Shown: piece by piece, positions 48,083-56,552 of the stretch
How positions within the stretch are numbered: the first letter of the stretch is position 1
How the letters are laid out: the number at the start of each line of letters is the position of its first letter
Source: Bacillota bacterium
GTDB lineage: Bacteria > Bacillota > Clostridia > Christensenellales > Aristaeellaceae
Direction: 5' to 3'
Assembly: GCA_023436585.1 (NCBI GenBank)
Contig: JAEZIN010000027.1
Coordinates: 1 to 64,000 of the forward strand
DNA length: 64,000 nt
Program-made: the position numbers and the translations under genes
Notes under the pieces: generated by a model
Told to the model about the DNA's origin: nothing
Databases searched by the model: none
Seen by the model: only the letters and a program-made list of their open reading frames with translations

Positions 48083-51000
48083 ATGGATAACAAAAAACTG
48101 CGCAGGATCATTTCCATCATCCTCACCGTGTTGATGCTGTTGGATTTCGATTCTTCCGGCATTTTCACCACCCGTGATTACACCAAGGCTGGGGATGAAG
48201 GGCTGGAAGCCGCCGAAACGGTAGAAACGGCAGCGCCAACCGAAGCGCCGACAGAGGCGCCAACAGAAGCACCCACTGAGGCACCCACTGAGGCACCCAC
48301 TGAGGCACCCACGGCAGAGCCCGCGCCGGTGACTGCCGAGCCTACCGCTGTACCGACGGAAGCGCCTACCGAGGCCCCGGCGGACAAAACGGCGGATCAG
48401 ATTCCCTCCTTTGTGGCGGGATATGTAAGGACGGCCACAGGCAATGTCAGGGTGTATACAAGTGAGCGCAGCGGCATTATTCTCACCCGCATGGTCGCTG
48501 ACAGCATTGTATATGCGGACAGCCGGTATATTGACGAGAGCCACGACAGGCTGTCGGTCAATTTTGATACGGATCAAGGCGTACAGCATGGCTATATTGA
48601 TGCGGTGAAGCTGGTTCCCCTGACGGAAGGGGAAGCGGCTGCTTTTGTGCAAAAAGGCATCAATCGCGGTTACGCCCGCTACATGGGCAATAACGATTTG
48701 CCGTTGGCCCCGCTGGATGTGAATCTCCGGTCCGAGCCCACGGAAGAACCCGCCGTTACGGAAGAACCCATTGTCACGGAAGAACCCGTTGTAACGGAAG
48801 AGCCCGTTGTTACGGAAGAGCCCGTTGTTACGGAAGAGCCCGTTGTCACGGAAGAACCCGTTGTAACGGAAGAGCCCGTTGTAACGGTAGAGCCCGTTGT
48901 AACGGAAGAACCCGTTGTAACGGAAGAACCCGTTGTAACGGAAGAGCCGGCCGTTACAGAGGAACCTGTTGTGACGCAGACCCCTGCCGATACGGAGGAA
49001 TACTTTGTAACGCCGCAGCCTGAAGCGTCCGCAATTCCCGAAATGACGGAAGAACCCGCGGCTTCGGCGACGCCAGATATTATCGCAGAACCTCATACCA
49101 TGGAAGCCAATATTATCGCAAGCACCACGCTGCTGCATATTCGTGTGAGCGCCATCTTTGGCCTGAACCAGCCGCAGGTCACCGCGCTGCGCGTGATTTT
49201 GCCCACGGGTGTGGTGACCGTCAACGCCAAGGAAGAAAATGTGCCCTTGGAGGATGTGGCGGTAGCCGCTGGCGACCTTGGCGTATTTGCGGATCTCATG
49301 CTGATGGTGGAACCCGGTACGGTGCTTGACAGCCATGACATGGTCATGCAGCTTTTGACCGCCGATCCCGCCAATTCCGAAAACACCGTTGTAGCGCTTG
49401 AGCAGATATATACGCTGCCGGAGATTCCTCAGAAGACATACGCTTCCGCCTCCATCCTGGTGATGGCCGGCAATGGTTATGTGGACGCGGAAAGCACCTC
49501 CGTAAGCGGTGCGCTTGAAAAGCTGGAGGCAGCCTTTGCCGGAAGCGGAAATTCCGCCGGCAATGTAACCGTTACGTTGAACAGCAATACCGACTATGAG
49601 GATGCCGTCATAGTGGTGCCCCAAGGCATAGGCATTGAATCCTTGATCCTCAGTGCCAGGGATGGCGTCAGCTATGAGCTGAACAAAGGTAGCTCCAACC
49701 TGTTTGCACAGGGCATCCCTGTTCGGGCGGACGGCCCATCCTTCCTGATGGTTTGGGAGAAGGGAACCGAAGCCTATCAGGGAGCCGACCTGTTCTTCCA
49801 CCTGTTTGACATGAGCCCCAACAAATCGGTGCAGGCCAAGGCGCTGAACACATTGACAAAAGCGCAGACGGACAGCCTGGCTGCTTACGGCATCCCCAAG
49901 ATCGTGGCATACTACTGGGCATCCCTGGTAAACGATGGTGCTCTTGCCCAGAGCATTCTTGGAGCCATTGATCCATACGATCTGCCCCGGAAGGTGTTTG
50001 AAGAGGGCGGCGACGCCGGCGCGCAGCGTCCCCAGAAATCTGCGGGGCTGCGGCTTAGCGCCAGCGGCGGCAGCATGCCCGAGGAGGATCTGCAGGAAGG
50101 CATCAAGACCAACAAAACGATATCCGGGAATAACGGGACGACGGATAATCCCAGTTATACACTGACGCTGAGGGCGTGGACAGAGTCCGATATCGAATTT
50201 GTAACGCAGCCCTTTGATGTGGTGCTTGTGCTGGACAAGTCACTCAGTATGAATGATGAGGTGGATTACTATGCACCCATCCTTACTGCAAATGTTGTTC
50301 AAGACACAAGCAGCAGATACTATATTCTTTTGTCTGACGGATCTTATCAGCAGGTAAGGTGGCGCAGCGGTGGCAGCCACAATAAATGGTACAGATACAA
50401 CAGCGGCTGGACCAATATTGTAGTTGTGCCCAAAGACGGGGGAACCGGCGGCGGCGCCAACAACAATGAGTACCAGTTCTACACATATTCGACTCCCACA
50501 AAGATGGAGCTGCTCAAGAGCGCTGCGTTATCGTTTGTAGGCAGCATCTATACGAAATCCCCTTCCTCCCGAATTGGGATCGTATCGTATTCTACCGGCG
50601 TGACGAATCATTTCTCCGGCTCCGGCTATATGCTCCCGGTGAATGTGCCGGCCAACCAGACCACAATCAATAATGCCATCAACAGCCTGCAGCCGACGGA
50701 GTATACAAGAACCGGTTTGGGTATGGAAGAAGCCGAGGTTATTTTCTCCCATGTTTCCAACGTGGATGCGGTAACTGGAAAGATCCGCCCGCGTCTTGTC
50801 ATACTCTTTACGGACGGTGTCCCGACCAGGCCGAACAGCTCAAGCTACAATTCGACTGAGGCCAATGCCGCGATCAACTCCGCAAACGATCTTCGCAATA
50901 CCTACGGATCGAAGGTCTATGCCATCGGCATGTTTACAAACCTCACTTCCACGCAGGAAGGTCAAATCACGCCTTTTATGACTTCTGTTGCGGATCCCGG

Positions 51001-54000
51001 CTGCTATCTGCGCGTGAGCGCCTCGTCCAGCCTGGCATCCCTCTTCAATCAGATTGGCAATGAGACCGGCCTGACCGTGGCCAACGCCGTTGTACGCGAC
51101 TATCTGGATCCCCGGTTTGAATTGGTGTATCCTCTGCCCGCAGGGGCCACGGCTGGAACTGAGGAGATAGACGGTATTACCTATACCTATATCCAGTTCC
51201 CCGCGGTGAAACTGGAGCCCATCACACCGAACGATCCCACCAATCCCACCAACGCACCTTTTATTCAATCCTTCAACATCAGGCCCAAGGCTGATTACCT
51301 TGGCGGCAATGATGCTGACACAAACTATACGCCCCGTACGGCCGTATACGACGGCGGCACAGGGCAGCAGTTGACCACCATTTGGCAGTATTTCCCGCTG
51401 CCCAATGTGGACGTTCCGCCCAAAGTGCTTGTAAACCCGCTGACGCAATACGTTCTGGCCGGGTCTACGGTGCCGTTTTCCGGGGATGATGCCCGAGGGG
51501 CCATGTTTACCGCGCCGTATGTAAACCCGCTGTATTATCCCAACAACACCTTCCCCAACGACCTGTACACGTATGTGTGGGAGGGCAGCAACGGCACGCC
51601 CGAGACCAGCACGGTGGTTGGCACCACACCGCTCAGCTTCACGCTGCGCGTGTACTACAATGAGGAGAACAACCCGCTCTACGGTCCGATGAAGTCTTCC
51701 ACGGCCGTCTATCAGGTGATCCCCATCGTACCCATTTTCACAGGCAGCGAACACACCATTTTCAAGGGTGAGACTGTATCCGCCGCCGGTGTGACCAACC
51801 TGAACCAGACGGTTTCCGTGCGGCTGCAAACCGATGTGGAGCTTGGCTTTACCCTGCCTAACCGGGCAGCGCTGGAAGCCGCACTGAGCGCTTTGCCGAT
51901 TGTCTATACGGCCGGCGCCAATACCAATCCGGATACGCCCCCGGATCCGCCTTCCGCCGCGGCATCCTTTGGCACGTATGCGCCATTGGAGACGACAACT
52001 GTGCCTGTTACAGCCAAAGTGGGTGCTGTAGCGCTCAACAGTAATATCCCCGTAAAGATCAATGTCTTGACGGGTACATTGACCATCATCAAAAACGTTA
52101 GCGGGCCTGATACCGGTACTTTTGAGTTTAAGGTAACCGGCCCTGGTACGTTCGTACAGAACGTCTTCATAGAGAACTATCCCACCAACAACCAGTACGT
52201 GCTCGACGGCCTGGCCCAAGGCGACTATACGGTGGAAGAAGTGAACCTGGGCAACTTTACGCAGGTCAGCGTGAACCCGGACCCTGCTACCGGCAGCCTG
52301 GGCCGCTCGGGCGGTACGTTTGTACAAAGCCGAACCTTTACCTTTACAAACCAGCTACCCAGGATCAGCATTCCTGTGACGAAGGTCTGGAGCGACGGGA
52401 ATAACCAGGATGGTCTGCGCCCCGGCACCATCACCGTCAATGTGATGAACGGATCCTCCGTGGCGGCGTCCCATGTTTTCTCCAGCGGTTCGGATGGCAT
52501 CTGGCAGGATGGGGAGCGGAGTCATACCTTCCTGAATCTGCCCAAGTACAGTAATGGTGTGGAAATCAACTATACGCTGGAGGAAGAGCCGGTCGATTTC
52601 TATACACCGTCCATTACTGGCGACAAGACCGTTGGCTTTACCTTGACCAACAGCCATACACCGGCTGAGACAGATTTCACCGTCGAAAAGGTCTGGGACG
52701 ACAATGACAACCAGGATGGGCTGCGTCCCACCGAGATCAGCGTGCAGCTGTACAAGGACGGCCTGGCCTACGGAAGCGCTGTGACGCTGAATGAAGCCAA
52801 CAGCTGGAAGTACACCTGGACACCGCTTCCCAAGTTCGCCGGGAGCACCACGGAAGTGGTGTACACGGTAGACGAAGTGACGACGCCTGACGGGTACGAG
52901 AAGGACGTCGAGGGCGGCACCATCACCAACAGCCATACACCGGCGCAGACAGAGTTCACCGTCGAAAAGGTTTGGGACGACAATGACAACCAGGATGGGC
53001 TGCGTCCCACCGAGATCAGCGTGCAGCTGTACAAGGACGGCCTGGCCTACGGAAGCGCTGTGACGCTGAACGAAGCCAACAGCTGGACGTACACCTGGAC
53101 AGAGCTGCCCAAGTTCGCCGGGAGCACCACGGAAGTGGTGTACACGGTGGATGAAGTGACGACGCCTGACGGGTACGAGAAGGACGTCGAGGGCGGCACC
53201 ATCACCAACAGCCATACACCGGAAACCATTGAAGTTCCCGTGAGCAAGTCATGGGACGATGGTAATAATCTGAACGGCCAGCGTACCAATGTAACAGTCC
53301 AGTTGTATAAGGATGCGGTTGCGGTTCCGGCTGAAAATGGCGGCGTAGTGACGCTCACCGAAGCGAACAGCTGGGCGAATAGCTGGACGGGCTTGGCAAG
53401 GTATCGCGATGGCGGAATCCCCATCCTGTATACAGTGCTTGAGACACCCATACCCGGCTACCGTACGATTCAGAACGGCAACAGCTTACTCAATACTTTG
53501 AACACCCCTATCGTGGAACTCACCAAGTCTGTGGACAAGACCCAGGTGCTTGGCGGCGAACAGTTCGCCTACACAATCACCCTGACCAACAGCATGCTGC
53601 GGCCCGTGTTCGTCAGCAACGTGTATGACAACCTGGCTGCCGGCCAGACCTTCGGAAGCTTTACGGCTGAAGGTACCGGAAGCGCCGACTACAACAGCAC
53701 CACCAGAATCATCACCTGGAACGGCACGGTTCCCGCCGCAACCATCGTGGAGGGCGTGCTGGTGCCCGGTACCACCTCCTTTACCTTCACCGTAACGGCC
53801 GACGAACTGATAGCGCTGGAGCAAGGATACCGCCTGCTGATCAATGGCGCCACAGGCGAGTATGAAGATCCGTACGGCGAAGAGTTCCCCGGTGAAGGCC
53901 AGGAAGGCCCGGAAACCTATCCGCTGACCAGCAACGAGGTTCAGGTGGAAGTATTCGGACCGGTCATGAGCATCACCAAGGAAACGAACAAGACAGAATC

Positions 54001-55003
54001 CCACCCCGGCGAAACAATCACCTATACCCTGAAGGTACAGAGCCGGTCGCTGCTGCCCTTTGACATAACCGTCAGCGACCTGCTGCCCAGCGGTGTTACT
54101 TTCAAGGAGTTTACAACAACGGGCTATGGCGAACTGCAGGATGCGGTCAACCAGAAGCTTCTGACCTGGAACTTCACAATGCCCGCCGCTACCTTCAATC
54201 CCGAGACCCTGGAAGTCACGGCACCTTCCGAGGTCACGCTCACCTTCGTGGTGAACGTGGATGCCATCACCGTGGACCAGGATGTGGTCACCATCGAAAA
54301 CAGCGCGGTGGTCACACCCAAGAAGGATGACGAAACGCCTTACGACCCCATCCCCTCCAATGAAGTGGAGACGGATGTATCCATCAATGTGGGCATCCAT
54401 AAGGCGGCCAGCGTCGTAGACATGTATGTGGGCGATCCCACAAGGGACAGGCGGTGGATGTACGTATTCACCCTGACGAATACCAACACGGTGCCCATGC
54501 AGGTGAACCTGGTGGACGAGTTTAACACGAACATCAGCTTCTACAACTGGGTCGCCAGCCTCTCCAAGGATCCCAGCGTATATCCCCACGTTGTATCTGA
54601 GCAAGCTTTCCAGGATCCCGATACGGGCATCTACTCCATCAACGTAACCCTGGTGCTTGCTCCGGCCACCGTGAATGCACAAGGCATTGTGGTCCCCAGC
54701 GAAACGCAGTACGCCGTGATCGTGGAAGGCAAGTATATCGAGCTGGAGGGTAATACAAGCGTAGAAATCGCGGTGCCCAATGTCGGCAGGTACGCGGTAT
54801 CCGCCAATACGGAAGACCCCATCAATCCCCAGACGGCCGTGCGCAGGAATACCAATACGGCGACAGTCATCGTATGGGCGGACAACAAGGTATTGCCCGT
54901 CACCGGTGAATGGATCATGCTGATGGTGCCCTTCGGAGGACTGCTGACACTGGCCGGCGTACTGCTCCTGATCCTGAACCGCAGGAAGCTGCACGCGAAG
55001 TAA
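48083..55003 (+). CDS. Giant LPVTG-anchored surface protein
   Basis: A 2,306-residue wall protein. A hydrophobic segment at residues 8-20 (IIRSIIL-like) serves as export signal; PTEA repeats near 52-76; an SH3-like region near 105-180; thirteen E-P-x-V-T-E repeats at 221-298; a beta-rich adhesin-like region; a von Willebrand A domain with MIDAS VLVLDKSLSMND near 713-724; several Cna-B-type repeats near 1330-1800, two of them near-identical; two DUF11-like modules near 1810-2100; and LPVTG at 2271-2275 with a membrane helix and RRK tail. It would be attached to peptidoglycan by a sortase, and binding of host or surface ligands is likely. The adjacent gene is a sortase. Confidence 0.92.
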   Translation: MDNKKLRRIISIILTVLMLLDFDSSGIFTTRDYTKAGDEGLEAAETVETAAPTEAPTEAPTEAPTEAPTEAPTEAPTAEPAPVTAEPTAVPTEAPTEAPADKTADQIPSFVAGYVRTATGNVRVYTSERSGIILTRMVADSIVYADSRYIDESHDRLSVNFDTDQGVQHGYIDAVKLVPLTEGEAAAFVQKGINRGYARYMGNNDLPLAPLDVNLRSEPTEEPAVTEEPIVTEEPVVTEEPVVTEEPVVTEEPVVTEEPVVTEEPVVTVEPVVTEEPVVTEEPVVTEEPAVTEEPVVTQTPADTEEYFVTPQPEASAIPEMTEEPAASATPDIIAEPHTMEANIIASTTLLHIRVSAIFGLNQPQVTALRVILPTGVVTVNAKEENVPLEDVAVAAGDLGVFADLMLMVEPGTVLDSHDMVMQLLTADPANSENTVVALEQIYTLPEIPQKTYASASILVMAGNGYVDAESTSVSGALEKLEAAFAGSGNSAGNVTVTLNSNTDYEDAVIVVPQGIGIESLILSARDGVSYELNKGSSNLFAQGIPVRADGPSFLMVWEKGTEAYQGADLFFHLFDMSPNKSVQAKALNTLTKAQTDSLAAYGIPKIVAYYWASLVNDGALAQSILGAIDPYDLPRKVFEEGGDAGAQRPQKSAGLRLSASGGSMPEEDLQEGIKTNKTISGNNGTTDNPSYTLTLRAWTESDIEFVTQPFDVVLVLDKSLSMNDEVDYYAPILTANVVQDTSSRYYILLSDGSYQQVRWRSGGSHNKWYRYNSGWTNIVVVPKDGGTGGGANNNEYQFYTYSTPTKMELLKSAALSFVGSIYTKSPSSRIGIVSYSTGVTNHFSGSGYMLPVNVPANQTTINNAINSLQPTEYTRTGLGMEEAEVIFSHVSNVDAVTGKIRPRLVILFTDGVPTRPNSSSYNSTEANAAINSANDLRNTYGSKVYAIGMFTNLTSTQEGQITPFMTSVADPGCYLRVSASSSLASLFNQIGNETGLTVANAVVRDYLDPRFELVYPLPAGATAGTEEIDGITYTYIQFPAVKLEPITPNDPTNPTNAPFIQSFNIRPKADYLGGNDADTNYTPRTAVYDGGTGQQLTTIWQYFPLPNVDVPPKVLVNPLTQYVLAGSTVPFSGDDARGAMFTAPYVNPLYYPNNTFPNDLYTYVWEGSNGTPETSTVVGTTPLSFTLRVYYNEENNPLYGPMKSSTAVYQVIPIVPIFTGSEHTIFKGETVSAAGVTNLNQTVSVRLQTDVELGFTLPNRAALEAALSALPIVYTAGANTNPDTPPDPPSAAASFGTYAPLETTTVPVTAKVGAVALNSNIPVKINVLTGTLTIIKNVSGPDTGTFEFKVTGPGTFVQNVFIENYPTNNQYVLDGLAQGDYTVEEVNLGNFTQVSVNPDPATGSLGRSGGTFVQSRTFTFTNQLPRISIPVTKVWSDGNNQDGLRPGTITVNVMNGSSVAASHVFSSGSDGIWQDGERSHTFLNLPKYSNGVEINYTLEEEPVDFYTPSITGDKTVGFTLTNSHTPAETDFTVEKVWDDNDNQDGLRPTEISVQLYKDGLAYGSAVTLNEANSWKYTWTPLPKFAGSTTEVVYTVDEVTTPDGYEKDVEGGTITNSHTPAQTEFTVEKVWDDNDNQDGLRPTEISVQLYKDGLAYGSAVTLNEANSWTYTWTELPKFAGSTTEVVYTVDEVTTPDGYEKDVEGGTITNSHTPETIEVPVSKSWDDGNNLNGQRTNVTVQLYKDAVAVPAENGGVVTLTEANSWANSWTGLARYRDGGIPILYTVLETPIPGYRTIQNGNSLLNTLNTPIVELTKSVDKTQVLGGEQFAYTITLTNSMLRPVFVSNVYDNLAAGQTFGSFTAEGTGSADYNSTTRIITWNGTVPAATIVEGVLVPGTTSFTFTVTADELIALEQGYRLLINGATGEYEDPYGEEFPGEGQEGPETYPLTSNEVQVEVFGPVMSITKETNKTESHPGETITYTLKVQSRSLLPFDITVSDLLPSGVTFKEFTTTGYGELQDAVNQKLLTWNFTMPAATFNPETLEVTAPSEVTLTFVVNVDAITVDQDVVTIENSAVVTPKKDDETPYDPIPSNEVETDVSINVGIHKAASVVDMYVGDPTRDRRWMYVFTLTNTNTVPMQVNLVDEFNTNISFYNWVASLSKDPSVYPHVVSEQAFQDPDTGIYSINVTLVLAPATVNAQGIVVPSETQYAVIVEGKYIELEGNTSVEIAVPNVGRYAVSANTEDPINPQTAVRRNTNTATVIVWADNKVLPVTGEWIMLMVPFGGLLTLAGVLLLILNRRKLHAK
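48236..48320 (+). repeat. 12-bp coding tandem repeat (PTEA)
   Basis: About seven units of 12 nt encoding P-T-E-A near residues 52-76 of the surface protein. Some units are identical (CCCACTGAGGCA three times). Confidence 0.85.
48743..48976 (+). repeat. 18-bp coding minisatellite, 13 units
   Basis: Thirteen 18-nt units encoding E-P-x-V-T-E, with codon-level near-identity (GAAGAACCCGTTGTAACG and one- to three-base variants). Prone to slippage, so length may vary between strains. Confidence 0.9.
52660..53220 (+). repeat. Tandem 279-bp duplication (Cna-B-type domains)
   Basis: Two 93-residue units in register (start codons of matching TTC at 52676 and 52955), differing at only a few positions, including K/T and P/E changes near their ends. 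A third, more diverged unit follows at 53222. Confidence 0.9.
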
Positions 55004-55024
55004 ACCCCTCATCGACAACCGAAC

Positions 55025-55060
55025 AGGGGCAGCCCTCAAAGGAGGACTGCCCCTTTCCCT
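55025..55060 (+). terminator. Terminator of the surface protein gene
   Basis: AGGGGCAG (55025-55032) pairs with CTGCCCCT (55047-55054), then TTCCCTTCT. Confidence 0.6.
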
Positions 55061-55063
55061 TCT

Positions 55064-55084
55064 GTTGTTACATACTGTAACAAC
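55064..55084. promoter_or_regulatory. 21-bp perfect palindrome upstream of the sortase gene
   Basis: Arms GTTGTTACA (55064-55072) and TGTAACAAC (55076-55084) around TAC. It is 23 bp upstream of the sortase -35, so it could be an operator for activator or repressor. Confidence 0.55.
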
Positions 55085-55106
55085 CTTTGGGAGGGAGAGA
55101 AATCCA

Positions 55107-55135
55107 TTTCCAACGGCAGACAGCTATGGTATAAT
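55107..55135 (+). promoter_or_regulatory. Promoter of the sortase gene
   Basis: TTTCCA, 17 nt, TATAAT. Confidence 0.6.
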
Positions 55136-55190
55136 CAGTGCGTATCCCTTGACAATTCTTCTTGGCGCTGTGTGATGGGAGGCATCACCA

Positions 55191-56510
55191 ATGACTACAC
55201 AAGCTGAAAAACGGCCCGGCAAAAGGAACAGACTTGCCGTTCTGGCCATTGTTCTCATTACGGTCGGCGTGCTCGCTTTTGCTGTCCCGCTTGTATTGCA
55301 GCAAATCAATTACGGAGTTGCTGCAAAAAAAGCGCAGGAGGCAGAAGCGCAAATGATCATCCCCGGCAAGGAAGAGTATCAGCCGGTGGACTATTCCAAA
55401 ATGGAAACGGGCGTAACGCCCTCCTATTCAGCTGCGGAAATGGAGGAAGCCGCTTCCCCTCCCGGCTTGCTGGAGGAATTGGGTATCGTGGGCGATCCCT
55501 CCAGCCTGCTGTTTGGCATATCCTCTGCCAAGGCAGAAAATCCAGAGCCTGCCTCCATGCGTCGGGCGTTGAATCTTGGCGCGCAGGCGCTGAAGGAAGG
55601 CGGGAAAGAACCTTTTGACAGCGCCGCAGTCGCAGCCGCACTGGCAGAGGCCCGCAAGCAGGTGGAAAACGCCTTTTTCCTGCTGACTCAAATACAGCCC
55701 ATTGCCGACACGGAAACGCTGTCTTCCCCTACCGGCCAGCGTGTGGTGGACAGTGTGACCCGGGGTGACAAGACGATTACGGCCGCCAGGGAAATCATTT
55801 ATGATACCCTCACCGATCTGGAAGAGCTTTTAAAGCAGGTGGAAGATCAGGCCGCGGCAGTACTGGCGAACAGCACCAGGACGGTGCTTGCCGAAAAACG
55901 GCTGTATTCTTACATGAATACGCTATCATCCTATATGGCGATGGTGGCGCTGCACCTTCCCGAGGATGACTACAAATCCGCCATGGCGCAGCACCGTGAG
56001 CTTGCAGCGCTGGCCGGGCAGGACGCCAAGGCATCTGACGATGAAGGCAGCTATGATCCAATAGATAAGGACCAGAATGGCGTGAAACGGTCTTATCTGC
56101 TGGAGATACCGGATATTGGGGTCAAGGTGGCGGCGTACCGCTCCGGAACATTCAACAAAATGTATGAGAACATGCGCATCGGCGCGGCCATGTTCCCCCG
56201 CTCCCCGGAGCCTGACACGGTTGCCAACTTAAGTATCAGCGCCCATCGGACCGGCACCAGGGATTATTTCCGCTATCTGAACAAGCTTTCCGCCGGCTGT
56301 ACCATCTACCTGCATACATCGCATATGGGTTCCTTTCAGTATGAGGTAGTCAAAGTGGAAGTCATTGAGGCAAACGACTGGCGGGTGACGAGGGATGTGG
56401 GCTATCCGGCCCTGACGCTGTTATCCTGCCAGGCTTTCGGGGGAATCAGCAATGCCCAGCGCATTATGGTGCGGGCGAAATTGGTCGGTGTGGCAAATGG
56501 ACAAAAGTAA
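55191..56510 (+). CDS. Sortase with a long helical insertion
   Basis: A 439-residue membrane-anchored cysteine transpeptidase. Residues 14-34 are the membrane anchor; 35-295 is a long stretch of helices and Ala/Glu/Gln-rich coiled coil not usual in sortases; 300-435 is the sortase fold (YLLEIPDIGVKVAAYRSG). The catalytic His352 is in SISAHRTG, Cys413 in LTLLSCQAFG, and Arg424 in NAQRIMVRAKL. Class C/D/E-type sortases are nearest, but the class is uncertain. It is separate from the surface protein unit (own promoter) and directly upstream of a secreted protein, so it likely anchors the adjacent LPVTG protein. Confidence 0.92.
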   Translation: MTTQAEKRPGKRNRLAVLAIVLITVGVLAFAVPLVLQQINYGVAAKKAQEAEAQMIIPGKEEYQPVDYSKMETGVTPSYSAAEMEEAASPPGLLEELGIVGDPSSLLFGISSAKAENPEPASMRRALNLGAQALKEGGKEPFDSAAVAAALAEARKQVENAFFLLTQIQPIADTETLSSPTGQRVVDSVTRGDKTITAAREIIYDTLTDLEELLKQVEDQAAAVLANSTRTVLAEKRLYSYMNTLSSYMAMVALHLPEDDYKSAMAQHRELAALAGQDAKASDDEGSYDPIDKDQNGVKRSYLLEIPDIGVKVAAYRSGTFNKMYENMRIGAAMFPRSPEPDTVANLSISAHRTGTRDYFRYLNKLSAGCTIYLHTSHMGSFQYEVVKVEVIEANDWRVTRDVGYPALTLLSCQAFGGISNAQRIMVRAKLVGVANGQK

Positions 56511-56552
56511 TGAAGGCCATTTGCAAAAGCCGCTTATGTAAGGAGTTACGAA

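Noticed and set aside
48743..48976. Possible CRISPR array
   Set aside because: Tandem 18-bp units without spacers and in frame with the surface protein.
47972..49801. 609-codon minus-strand frame opposite the surface protein repeats
   Set aside because: Low-complexity shadow of repetitive coding DNA; no supporting start or domain.
53486..55039. 517-codon minus-strand frame at the surface protein 3' end, and similar ones at 20214-21680 and 50840-52327
   Set aside because: Antisense shadows of real genes with codon use typical of the opposite strand.
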